Source: Humulus lupulus (taxonomy: Eukaryota; Streptophyta; Magnoliopsida; Rosales; Cannabaceae). Taken from it: a stretch of DNA of 64,000 bases. Shown here piece after piece: positions 36,500 to 47,557 of this stretch; position 1 is the stretch's first letter, and every line of letters begins with the position of its first letter. The position numbers and the translations under genes were made by a program. The stretch is taken from contig NC_084794.1 of the NCBI RefSeq assembly GCF_963169125.1, forward strand, positions 229,721,219 to 229,785,218, given 5' to 3'. The notes under the pieces were generated by a model that saw only the letters and a program-made list of their open reading frames with translations, had not been told where the DNA came from and did not search any database.

Positions 36500-36925
36500 T
36501 CTCTAGGGGTGCTAACGCTCTACATGAGATTTTTTATATCGGTGGTCCTGGTTATGCCTGAGACCTTTGAGGTAACTATACCAGATGAACCTAAGAGTCT
36601 GAATGATCCTAAGGGTGCTTACGCTCCACATGAGATGTTGTATATTGGTGGTCCGGGTTATGCATGAGACCTTTGAGATAAGTATATCAGATAAACTAGG
36701 AATCTGAATGATCCTAGGGGTGCTTATGCTCCATTATAATATGTTATATTAATTTGATTCACGACCATGAGAATTGGCCAGGAGATAAGTATAGCAGGTA
36801 AACTTAGGAGTCTGAATGATCCTAGGGGTGTTTATGCTCCAATGTGAAATGTTATTATTTGGTCCAATTAGCTACCGTGACATTTGGCTAGGAGGTAAGT
36901 ATACCAGGTAAACTTAGAGGTCTCA
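36500..36925 (+). repeat. ~107-bp imperfect tandem repeat, 4 copies
   Basis: CCTAGGGGTGCTTATGCTCC-like blocks recur near 36504, 36610, 36717 and 36823, each followed by GAGACCTTTGAGATAAGTAT-like and AAACTTAGGAGTCTGAATGA-like blocks. A (GA)n run lies just before (36469-36482). Segment 36186-36499 between the two arrays shows no gene. Confidence 0.8.
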
Positions 36926-37679
36926 ATGAGTAAGTGTGGATCCACTAACTCCGTTCTTTGTTTGAAATTAGAATAAATATCCTAGCTAGGTAACTGATGG
37001 TTACCCTTGAGAGTGATTTCTAAATTAAGTATCAGTGTATAGACTTAAGTCTCCACTGAGAATTGAGTTGAGATGCTTGGGAATATTTTGGCGGCTACCG
37101 AATTGGCTTCTGGGGTCATTTCTGTTATTGGATATTACTATCTGGTCTTGCTTTTGTATAGGATTGTTTGCAGGGTTTTGTGTTCAGTTTTTGCTAAAGG
37201 CAAGGCAATGTTGCCAGGATGCTTAGGAGTTCTTGAAATTGTTTTATTAGGGTTCCGAATAAAGTGTGGTGAGCTATGTATTGTGAGGACAATGACCAGG
37301 TCATTGGTTCATGTTGTTTGTTTTTACTCTATATTGTTAAATTGACTTACTAAGCGTTTTCATTTACCTAGTTGCTCATATTGTAGGTAAGGCCAAGGAA
37401 AAGCTGATGCAGTGAGAGCTGGAGTTTGCTTGCTAAAGTGTACATGTTGCCCGACCTATGGGAGTCTACACTTTCCGAATGAGTCTTTTGATTGTGCTTT
37501 AACTATGGTTAAACTATGTTTGGTTTATCACTATTCTTTTTAAGCTTTCATGTAAATATTTTTTAGTGTGTGCACACTTTACGGTAAAAGTTTTTTTATC
37601 CAAATTTTTTATACCTTTTAAATGTTAAAAATGACTTTTATTCTGCAAAATTAGTGTTAGTATTTTCGGGTTGTTACAG
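36926..37679 (+). mobile_element. 3' end of a long chromovirus-like LTR
   Basis: Non-coding, ending TTTTCGGGTTGTTACA at 37679. GTTACA ends and the internal AAGGCCAAGGAAAAGCTGATGC-type block are typical of long plant chromovirus (Tekay/Del-like) LTRs. The repeats at 36.5 kb may be part of the same LTR. The 5' end is not identified. Confidence 0.4.
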
Positions 37680-38342
37680 ATAGGACTTAGAAGCGATCAG
37701 AAACACTCACAAAATCAGTTTCAAGCAACGCTAAGGACTTAAGGTAAAGAAGCATACACCAAAAGTAACTTAGTTATGTGGAATTATATGCTTAAGTATG
37801 CTTTGTATGCTACTAAAAAGTTATAAGGGTTGTATATGGGATTATATGGTCAAGAGAACGCATAATAGTACCCATCACTCAGGGTTGAATGAAATAGCCA
37901 AGAAAAGAATGTAAATGTAATTTGTGTTTGTATTGTGCTTGCTAAGGAACTTTGCAGATGTGGACCCATTATGGTCATACTTTGGAACAACCACTATACA
38001 AGGTTCATCATCATGGGAAGTGGAGTTTGCTACTTGGGTACAGTAAGTGGTATTCTCTTGACCTTGGAGGTCTCGAGGCTGATCACCTCACAGTAAAGCT
38101 TGATGACACAAAAGATGGTTTGATGTCATATGCTTGCATTACTTGTGACTATGTGATTTCTCTGAGATGTATTGTCAGTTAAAGTTATAGTACTATGTGA
38201 TTAGCTGATATACCAGTTTGAGATTTTGTTAATCTCGTGTGTTTTGCTTTGCTTCCTTACTGAGTTTTATAGCTCATCAATTACTCCATGTGTGTAGGTA
38301 TGGGAAAAGCATTAGATTGGTGTTGGCAGCTGGTGGGGATTC
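37680..38342 (+). mobile_element. Long-LTR fragment interrupted by solo LTR (left part)
   Basis: Contains CTTACTGAGTTTTATAGCTC and GTGTAGGTATGGGAAAAGC, like the block before the end of the solo LTR itself (GTGCAGGTAAAGGGAAAG, near 40445). This is therefore another copy of the same LTR class. It continues at 40830-41124, which ends TTGGGTCATTACA. No coding potential. Confidence 0.45.
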
Positions 38343-40829
38343 TGTAATGCCCCAAAATCCCTAATGAGGTTTAATGGTCAGATTAGTAGGTCAGGAGGGC
38401 CATAATTGATTTATTATGTCATTAAACTATTATGTGCATGTTTATGTGAATTATATTACTATATGATGATAAATGCATGCATGTGGGTCCACATTTCATT
38501 ATAGGGGCATTTTGGTAATTTGGCCCATTGAGGGCATATTTGTATACTTTCATATATATTGGAGAACTATTGTTGAGGCCACATTATAATGTGGATTTGT
38601 TCGAGCTATTCGACATGAGACGATCTTTGAATACAAGTTATCGGTTTGGTCATAATTGGGTTGAATTCGGGGCTCGGGATGATTTGATGATTAGATCATT
38701 ATCGGGAATTAAAGGGTAATTTTATTAGTATTTGAGAATAACGGGAATTGGAGGGCATTAATTATGATTAACGAGATAGGCGGGAAAGGAAGATTTTTTC
38801 CCTTGGGGGATGTTAAGGGATGAACTAAGCATTGGGGGGGGGGGGGGGGGGGGGGTATTTTGGTCATTTGACCTAGGCTAGGCTATATATAAGTTGAAGG
38901 TTGTGGAAGGTTAGCCAAAATAGAGCCTTATTCTACCTCCCTAACGATCATCATTTCCCTTCTATTTTCCCTTGAATCTTGAAGCAAGTTTGGGGATTCA
39001 AACTTGGAGATTGAAGCTTGAGGTCTTAGACTAGTGTTCAGCCATTGAAGTGGATTCAACCTAAGCTTAAGGTAAGGTTTTAGTTCCATTTTATGGCTCC
39101 TTGCCCTGTTTTTGGGTTGGTTTTGAGGTTGGAGTTTTGATCATTGGAATGGGAATTTGATGAAGTTTTGATTGGTATAAGGCTTAGGTTTTGATGGTTA
39201 TACGGTAGATAAGTTGTGGTAATAGTTGGTGGATTTGCTTTGTGATATTGGGAGAGATTTTATGGGGTTTTGGAATGAGTTCGGAGGGGAAAAACATGGG
39301 TTTTTGGCTGAGTTTCAGGTGGGGCCGCGGCTCTGTTCTAGAGCGTCGCGGCCCAAGCTTGTTGCAGAGGAAGGGTGGAGTTGTAGGGCCGTTGGGCCGC
39401 GTCATGGAGAAGGAGGGCCACGACCCGTGTTGGGGATTGAAGGGTGGCCGCTTCTGTTTGAGGAGGCGGGCCGCGGCATGGTAGTGTAGGGTTGCGACCC
39501 TTAGTGGCATTTTGGCCAAAATTGAGTTTTTGGCTTGGGGAATCAAACCTTAGGCCTCAGGATCGTTCCTACTACCCGGTTTAGTAGAATTCGATGTCCC
39601 GTAGGCTAGGTTTTGGTCCGGGAACCTTGTGTGATTGATTTTATTGATGTAATCCCATAATTGGTTATGACCAGGTGACCGTCAAGGAACTAAAAAGTTA
39701 ATCGTTCTCAAGGGTCGTTCTTTTACTAATTATCGCTCGAACCAGAGGTAAGAAAACTACACCCCATATGTGACATGCATGGTTATTAATGAGGCATGTT
39801 GAGTGTTTAAATATGGACGTTGATTGCATATCAAATGCCTAGCAATTATTGCTTACTTGTGAATGGCACTGACTTATTAGTCAGAATCGGAAATGGTGTC
39901 AGAATTGACTGTGAAGCTGTGACTTACTAGTCAAGTTCGACAATAGTACTGAGCACTGGTCGTATGTTATTAGCCTATGAGTCACGAGCGACATAAGCGT
40001 CATGAACGCAGAGCCGAGAAGATTAGATCTAATCGACATCAGCATTGAATGACTCATCATGAGCATTAATGCCGGACCAACCCCAAGTTCAATGAAAACT
40101 AAATGTGCTTGTCTAGTTTCATGACTAGTCACTCAGAGCTAGGGCCAGAAGGCCCAAGTGACCATATCGTCACATGGCTAAGGGTACGGAACCCATACTA
40201 GTGACTCCATGGTCACTCATTTGGTTTACATTGTTGACTCACTCATCAGTCACTTATTATGTTTAAGCTAGTGACTCGATCACTCATTTATAAAGGGTGC
40301 GGATCCCACATTAGTGACTTACACAACTGTCACTCATCTTTTTAGGGCTATAAGTCTTGGATGATTATCATGATCATCATTTGATACTATATACATGCAG
40401 TATTAAGTTTTCTTGTTGGGCTTTGGCTAATGGATGCTATGTGGTGCAGGTAAAGGGAAAGAAAAGCTCACCCAGCCTTGAGTGGAGAGCTTAGGTGGTG
40501 ATGTGTACATATGCAGCCGCTTGACCACCACGGCCAAGGAGTTTCTCGGAGGAACTAGGGGGTTTACCTTATTTTTGCCGCTTAGGTCGGCAGATTGTAA
40601 ATTTTACACTGTAATGACCATTTTGGATTGTAAATAACTTGTAAACGTTTTTATGGGCCCATGAACAGTTTTATGTTTTAAATAAAATATATCATTTCCT
40701 TTCGATTGGTTTTTCACCTTAACCTATTAATAACACCTAGATGCACGTTTATAACCAAAGAACTCGATTAGCGAGTTAAGCATGGTTCAAAGTTCACAGT
40801 AACTCTCTTGGAGTAACCAGGGCGTTACA
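38343..40829 (+). mobile_element. Solo LTR, chromovirus (Tekay/Del)-like
   Basis: 2487 bp starting TGTAATGCCCCAAAATCCC and ending CAGGGCGTTACA. It is flanked by GATTC (38338-38342) and AATTC (40830-40834), a 5-bp duplication with one mismatch. No internal domain or second LTR is attached, so it is a solo LTR. It has a TATATATAAG promoter-like box near 38884 and degenerate GTGACTCA/TCACTCAT repeats at 39850-40330. Family assignment rests on LTR ends and length only. Confidence 0.75.
38834..38855 (+). repeat. Poly-G run (22 G)
   Basis: Uninterrupted run of 22 G in the solo LTR, just upstream of its putative TATA box. The length may not be reliable in an assembly. Confidence 0.85.
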
Positions 40830-41124
40830 AATTCCATCTGAAATATGCATACCGTGATAAACCCAACCTGTAGGGTTGAAAAGGGTTCAAGACTTCCACA
40901 TCAGTTTTAAGTTGTTTTAAGAATAGTACCCAAAGTCTTAGTTTCATAATTTAAGGCATTAAAGACCATTTATGATTTTACTGAAGTCATTTTATCTAAT
41001 TTAGTGCACTTTTAGCAAAATAACGATCTATTTTTAAAAGACTCGACTTTTAGAGGTCGTTGACCACTAAGGTACACATTAGTATCCCTAGTGAGTCAAT
41101 AAGTAGGAAAATTGGGTCATTACA
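40830..41124 (+). mobile_element. Long-LTR fragment interrupted by solo LTR (right part)
   Basis: Continuation of 37680-38342 after the solo LTR. It is non-coding and ends GGGTCATTACA. The LINE sequence follows shortly after. Confidence 0.4.
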
Positions 41125-41192
41125 ACCAATATTATTACCATATACCATCATTTCCCTCCTACTATCCCATCCCCTAAACCTTTTATATCCAT

Positions 41193-42316
41193 TTGTCCAC
41201 CCCTCCAACTACTATTCAAACATATGGTGCTACTATTTTACCATTAATTAACCAATTTATTATCACTACAACACCTACTACCACGAATGTCCCTCACTTG
41301 TCCCTAATGTGTACAGGTATTCATAAAGACAAGGAAAACCAATATCCCAATAAGGTGTTCAAGCGCCAATTTGACTCAGGATCTAAAGTTCTTAATTGTT
41401 GTCGCTTAACCATAACATCTCAAGCACTGTCATCTACAAAACACTTTCTACTGTTCAATCTGTTTCTGACTTCACTTTGGATTCTACTGAACTTTTCCAT
41501 CTATTTTTTTTTTTTTTTGTGGAGGTTGCTTTGCAATCCTACACTCAGCCATGAATATTGTAAGTTTGAATGCTTGAGGTTTGGGAAATCCAAACACATT
41601 CTGACAACTCCACTTGCTTATCTCACAACAAGCTCCTCACTTATTAGTTATTATAGAAAACTAAGCTTAGGTGAGGTTCTATTTCAAAGTATATTAATGT
41701 TTTTCATTTTCCTAATAGGTTAGAAGTGCCTAGGATTGGTCTTGGTGGGGGATTTATGCTATGGAAATCCAATCAATTATGCTCTTTTCAATTGCATTAG
41801 AGCTCAACATGTTTGGAAACAATCTCAGATTCATATTATTTTTTGAACTGCCCAAAGAAGCACTTGCCAAGATTTTATTTTTGGCTTGTCTTAGAAATTA
41901 AGTGCGAGTGATTTTAATATTCTCATCTGCCTTATGTGGTGTATTTGGTCTGAGTGGAATGTTGAGATTCATGGTACAGCTACAAAAAGTGTTGCAATCA
42001 CTTTATCACAAGCCTTTTCTTATGTGGCTGAGTTTTAACATGCCAAATCACCACAAAGAGAGAGTCTACGATGGATGTTGTGTGTCCTTCTTAGCTTACC
42101 CATAACCTCAAAGGAAAAAAATTGATTACTCCTCCTTTAGGGTGCTTGAAACTCAAAACATATGCAACTTTTGATTCTTCGAATTAAGTGGTGGGCATTG
42201 GAGTTGTTCTTCGAGTCTCTACAAGTGTTGTTCTTGTTGCTCCTTCGAGAATTAGGTCGTAGTTGTTTTAAGCTAGAAGAGATGGAAGCTACAACTCTAT
42301 TACTTAGTCTACAACG
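41193..42316 (+). pseudogene. LINE retrotransposon remnant, 5' part (ORF1 end, ORF2 start, start of RNase H)
   Basis: Decayed non-LTR retrotransposon. Around 41190-41520 an open stretch resembles an ORF1 tail. At about 41551 ORF2 begins with MNIVSLNA followed by a stop and GLGNP, the hallmark start of plant LINE endonucleases. IGLGGGFMLWKSN (about 41735) fits the endonuclease. The text then jumps to the ORF2 C-terminus: WCIWSEWNVEIHGTA (about 41940), GCLKLKTYATFDSSN and VVGIGVVLR (RNase H core), so RT is deleted. Several stops and frame changes. It is cut at CAACG by element C and continues at 54615. Confidence 0.8.
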
Positions 42317-43113
42317 TGTTGACGCCGTTTTTCGTCAACAGTGAAAGAAGAGCACGTAAATAATAATCAGTAATGGCCAATAAAAATATGATAATACAAA
42401 CACGATTTTTTACGTGGTTCAGCATTTAAATCTGCCTAGTCCACGAGTCATTCTTATTAAGACTTAAGAATACCTCTGAAAATCCTTCAAGGAAGAATTC
42501 TCCAGAGTTTTCCTCAAGCTCACAAAAGTTCCGTCCTTTACAATAGTGCATGACCTCTCTATTTATAGAGAAGATTGCAGAATATTATCCCACATATTTC
42601 GAGTAGTTACTCTATATTTGCAAATAGATTAAATGGCATTAAATGCCTGCAATCCAATGTAAAAGGAAACATCCCCTGAAGACCAGGGGGCGTATAACTA
42701 ATCAAATAATATCCCCTGATTGTAGGGGATTTACAGTAATAAATGTAGACCCCGTCTTGTTGTTGATGACTCATTAGGATATTCAAAGTTATTATCCTAT
42801 ATCACCAAGGCCATATTCTCCCAGGTTTCTTACTGACTTTCGAGTTATAACGTATCCCGAGGCCACATGGCTTCGAGCTCGTACGCGCATCAGGCTCGGA
42901 GCCCCTGATCCGAGGTTATCCCTGAGAACAGACGCACCTCATGGCCTACCTATCGAGCTCATGAGGACTTCGAGGCTACCATCTTCGAAGTCGTCTCTTC
43001 TTCGCCAGCTCGTTGTTTATATTTCGAATCATATTCCAGACTTTATGAATTCATCCATTATGAATCCAGATTTCGAGGTCACAATTTTCATGGCTCGAAA
43101 TCTGGGTATAACA
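42317..43113 (-). mobile_element. Element C 3' LTR
   Basis: 797 bp. The plus strand reads TGTTGACGCCG...GGGTATAACA. The first 24 bases, with GACGCCGTTTTTCGTC inside, form a near-perfect hairpin at the LTR end. The TATA box (CTATAAATAG on the minus strand) is near 42558-42569. Confidence 0.95.
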
Positions 43114-43383
43114 TCTTGCCCCCTCAAAAGTATTCGTTCGAATCCTATGAGAAGGAAACTTTTGAACTACTTTCTTCGGGAACCGTACCGTCACATACTT
43201 AAGAATGGACACGTGTCAGTTGGGTATTGCCCATTCAGGGTACTTGAGTACCTTGGAAATCTGCCCACGATCATTCGTCTGCCACCCTTTCGGTACCATC
43301 ATGTCATCAATCCCTGACCGTTGGATTTTATGAGGATTCTGGCCAATGGCTCAGATTAATCCATTTTATCACTTTTTTCCCTC

Positions 43384-43395
43384 TATATATATAAG
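43384..43395 (+). promoter_or_regulatory. TATA box for element C antisense ORF
   Basis: TATATATATAAG on the plus strand, 145 bp upstream of the leader-exon donor at 43529. The leader exon (about 43415-43528) ends CATTATTGT|GTAAGT. The 522-bp leader intron (43529-44050) ends TCTCGCTAG directly before the ATG. Confidence 0.6.
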
Positions 43396-44050
43396 GTCTT
43401 CTTCTTCCTCTTATTTTACACGCACCAGAAACAAAAGAGAAGGGACGAAACCAGTTTGTTCGAGATCGTGAGCTCATATCTGCAGCCTCTCCTTCAGTCA
43501 ACGATTTCTCTGCAATCGCCATTATTGTGTAAGTGTCCAACTTTTATTTTCCCTTATACCCGTTTCTGTTCATATTGTTCTTGTTATTTCTGTGAATGTA
43601 CTAGTTTATTTTCTTAGTACGATACGTTAGGGAATTTTTGACCGATAGGCTTTCACGTTTAAGTCTCCATACTGGGTTTACATCACTGGTTCCATACCCA
43701 GTTTTGGTGTTTGAGCAAGATCTCTTTTTTCTGGGTTTTCAAATTTTAAAAGACATTTCTTGTACACCAAGATATCGGGTATAAAACCTTGGCCTTGAAG
43801 AATGCACGATACCCAAGATTACCTTTTCTGGATATCCGCCACTCTTTTTCCCCTGATTTTTGGGATTTTCAAATAAATAAATAAAATTGTCCACTCCCCT
43901 CCTTTTTCTCATGGAATACACGTTCTGACTCTTTAATAAGGGTCTTAGTTTTGAACTCACTTCGTTCTTAAGCTCCGAGCTTGTCCCGTCAAGCTTGTAA
44001 CCTTTGAACTCTTGCATGCATGGCCCTCACCATTTTTTCTTTCTCGCTAG

Positions 44051-46607
44051 ATGTCACAGAATCTGGAAAGACAGTGGGGGTCATTGCTGGCAATCCCTTA
44101 CTCGCCTAAATTGACAGTGACCGTTGCATACAGCCTGGGAGAGCTCCAATTTTCACTCATGGGGGAGCCTTCTACCTCACAACTGAGGAGAGACGTCTTC
44201 GAGGCCGAGCATTATTGGAGCTCGGTTACCTCGACAAATTAGATAACTGATATTCTGGCCTTCCATGGCCTCAGGTTGTCAAGCTCCTTGAGGTGTCGAG
44301 CTCCGACCGCTAGCAAACGGAGCTGCTATGCCCCTGGGAATCCTGACAACAAGCTGAGGTACGCTGCATGGAGTCAGGAACACATGAAGGCAGGAGCGCT
44401 ATTGCCTTTGAAGTCTTTTTTCAAGGACTTCACGGATTTTGTTGGGTTGGCTCTGTTCCAGCTCAACACCAATTCTTACAGGGTTCTGTCTGCCCTGAGG
44501 TTGCTATACCACGAGCTGAAGTGGGAAGGACCTTCGCCGCAAGAGATTTTGTATCTCTTCTGTCTGAAAAGTAATCCCTCCCGAGCTCGGGGAGGAGATG
44601 GCTTTTACTACCTTTCGAGCTATCCCAAAGAGAAAAAGGTATTTGAGGATCTCCCTAATCATCCACCTGATTTCAAAAAAGCCTTCTTCTGGACAGATGT
44701 CCTGTCCCTGTCTCGATGCTACTCATTCAGGCGGATTCGTAAGTATTCCAACCTTCTTTATCTCTGTGCTCGGGTTCTTATTTGTAGGTTCGTACTTAGT
44801 TGCAATGTGTCTTATTTTCCAGCCAATTTTCTCCGCCCTATACCCGATGACGCCATGAAGGAGCACAGAGAGACTCTGCTCCAACTCCCTTACGGCCGGA
44901 GGTCTCTCTCGTACCTCTTACACGAGAGCAAGCTCCGAGCTTGCGGGCTTTTGGGAGATGGCCAATCCACCTCAGACTGCTCCAACAACAAGTATGGTCA
45001 TTGGGAGCAGGTGCCTTTGCCCACAGGCATCCTCCCTCCGAGGAGAGAGGTGAGGCCTCCACCTCCAGCTTGCCGAAGAAGTCCGCCATCGAGGAATGAG
45101 GCTAATGATGAAGCCTCGAGCTCAGACTCGGATGAAGAAGGTAAAGTCATCCTTAGCTAGAGAATGTGGTCCCCCACCTTATTAAAACATAAACCCGATA
45201 GGTTAGTTTTAGGCCCGGATGATAGATACCACTTCTACATATGGACTCGGGTAGACGACCGAGTTCATAGGTTTGATAGTTGGCTCGGGAAGTATGACAC
45301 CATGTACAGTCTAAACGAGGTGTGGAACGGGATAGTCGTCCAATATGGGACCAATGACTATAGGGAAGGTACTCCCCCCGCCTCTTCTGAAGATGGGGGA
45401 ATTTCGTGGTCCCCGAGCTCTAGTTCGGGGGAGAGTTCCAGTTAGGTCTTTCTTTACTTGGTTTTTTCTTTTTTCTTCAAGTTTATTAGCATGATGTCTA
45501 ACCTTGATTGGAACTGTGCAAGTGCCATGGATCCCGACCTTGACGCAGTGCTCTTTAGTGATGAGGGAGCTGGAGCTCAGAAGAGTAAGCGCCCGAGAGC
45601 CTCACGGAGGTCCGACCGACCATCCAAGGTCCCTAGACGCTCCGAGAAGACCCCAACGGCTCAGGCTACTACGAGCACAACCGAGGAGCCGATCGTCCAG
45701 GTTGATGCATCTGGTTCAACCGCGCCCATCTTGCTTCCTCCATTCGATACTCAAATAACAGTCGGTCGGCCTCCGAAGAAGCCTTCCGTATCCAAGGTCC
45801 TACTGCCGACGGCCCGACCTCATGTTGAGGAGTTCGTGCTTGACGGTGCTGCTGGGGCCCAAGGGGTTGTACTTAGCTCGGACGTCCTCTCTCGAGTGGG
45901 TCAGAGTTTTTCAGGCTTCGGCGCCGACCATTGGGACCTTGTGCACAAGGCCTCAGACTGTAATACTCTTTATGATAAGAGTATTGAACTTACTGCCGCG
46001 GTAACCTTCGCAACTCTCCTTTAATTGTTTGTGTTCCAGCTCGTGATCTAATTCATTCTTTGTATTTCAGGCCCTTGTCGTTTCAGCACAGCTTAATTAT
46101 AAGCTGACCAACGAGGTGCACACGAGTATGTCTCTAGCCCAAGAGTCGAGGGATCTCCAGCTTAAGATGGCTGATGAACTCAAGGACTCGAAGACCGAAC
46201 TCGAGAATGTGAAGACTCGTCTCGCGGAGCTGGAGAAGACGAATGCCGAGCTTGAACAGGCGAAGACTCGTCTTGCTGAGCTGGAGAAGGCTAATGCTAA
46301 GCTCGAAGAGGAGAAAGCTGCTACTTTCGACATCATGGAAAGTGAGAAGGCCCGCATCGTGAACGAGTTCAAAGAGCAGAAGGAGAAGGCGGTTGACCAA
46401 GCCATGTACAAAATTTGGGTTGACAATGCCGACCTCGATACCAGCTTCCTGGGTCCTCTCGAGGCCAAGTATGTAGAGCGGTGGAGTGCCCGTCTTGAGG
46501 CGAGTGAAGCCGCCCGAGAGGCTGCTCAGAAGGATAGTCATGCTATTCGTCCTGGGGGGTCTAGTGCCGTTGACGCTGGAAAAGCCAAGGGAACTTCTCC
46601 TTCCTGA
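44051..46607 (+). pseudogene. Element C antisense ORF (spliced, PF04195-like, coiled coil)
   Basis: Plus-strand gene inside the minus-strand element. Exon 2 starts MSQNLERQWGS at 44051 and holds MGEPSTS and the domain LALFQLNTNSYRVLSALRLL, PQEILYLFCLKSN, FYYLSSYPKEKK. Intron 44739-44822 has a GTAAGT donor and TTTTCCAG acceptor. Then ANFLRPIPDDAM, LPYGRRSLSYLLHE, RNEANDEASSSDSDEE and LGKYDTMYSLNEVWNGI. A later exon opens near MDPDLDAVLFSDEG (RPRASRRSDRPSK). Intron 46001-46070 precedes a heptad-rich coiled coil (LAELEKTNAELEQAKTR, LEEEKAATFDIM) ending AGKAKGTSPS. Stops at about 44240 and 45157 break it. Compared with B it lacks about 45 residues after AIPYSP. Confidence 0.82.
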
Positions 46608-47139
46608 TCCTCACCTCGGGGCTGCGTCCCTTTATTCTTTGTAACTATTTTAATTTATGCCCGTAGGGCTGATACAATTTCTTTTTATATTATCTTATAT
46701 ATGCTTTACATTTCCTGGCTCGAAATATTTTGCATATTTTATATTAATGAGCTGTTTATGTTTATTTCTTCATACAAACATAGTTTGGATTTAGGCTCGA
46801 AACTCGATGCATTCACGCATAGTTTGTTCGAATTATCCGCTTCCGATCTCGTTATTCATCAAAGTCGGATATTACTTTAACCACAAACTCGAAAGTACTT
46901 GTATGGTGTGTAATATAAATGGTCTAGTTATATCCTATTGCTTAGTTACTTTTCCTCGTCCTCGGTTATTTCTCCGAAGTTATGAGTTCAAAACTATTTT
47001 CTCATAAGATATTCCAGCCTCGATCTCGACGTATCTCGAAGTAGGTTTAAATTCCAACTCGTCGATTAGTTTTAGCTGGTTTGTTCCAAACCTATTAGGT
47101 TTGCACATCTAGTTAAATCTAAACGTTATTATCTTTTGG
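46608..47139. other. Element C spacer, no gene seen
   Basis: AT-rich non-coding spacer between the antisense ORF and the tandem array, homologous in reverse to 8991-9590 of element B. Confidence 0.7.
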
Positions 47140-47345
47140 TAATTTGGTTGTCCAAACTATTTAAGCTCGCGTATCTGGTTACATCCAAATACTTTTATGT
47201 TTTTGATAGTTCGGTTATGTCCAAACTATCTAAGCTCGCGTATCTGGTTATATCCAAATACTTTTGTTTTTGATAATTTGGTTATGTCCAAACTATCTAA
47301 GCTCGCGTATCTGGTTATATCCAAATACTTTTATGTTTTTTGTGA
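47140..47345 (-). repeat. Element C tandem array, ~68-bp unit, 3 copies
   Basis: Three copies of GTCCAAACTATCTAAGCTCG plus CTGGTTATATCCAAATACTT. It is the reverse complement of the element B array at 8759-8990. Segment 47346-47557 is spacer up to the pol stop codon. Confidence 0.9.
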
Positions 47346-47557
47346 ATGTTATTTTATTTTTTAAGCTGATGGTATATGTACCAATGATGCCCCCTTAATA
47401 TCCTATGAGTGTGACCATAGGTTATTAAATTAAGAGAGATTGCAAAAATAAAAAGAGATAACATAATGAACGAAATAGATCCTTATTTAATGGAATTCGA
47501 AAATAGACAAATTAGTACAGATAATCAATCATGGTTACAAGCAACACACTTCCTTTA

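Noticed and set aside
37035..37345. Two overlapping ORFs with hydrophobic segments
   Set aside because: Within decayed long-LTR sequence; no start context, splice support or recognisable family.
41193..41723. Possible host protein of 176 residues
   Set aside because: The end of this stretch overlaps the out-of-frame LINE ORF2 start (MNIVSLNA, GLGNP). The hydrophobic run is a poly-T tract. It is better read as LINE ORF1/ORF2 debris.
42961..43317. 118-residue plus-strand ORF
   Set aside because: Runs across the edge of the element C 3' LTR, polypurine tract and antisense promoter region; no domain and no homologous frame in B.
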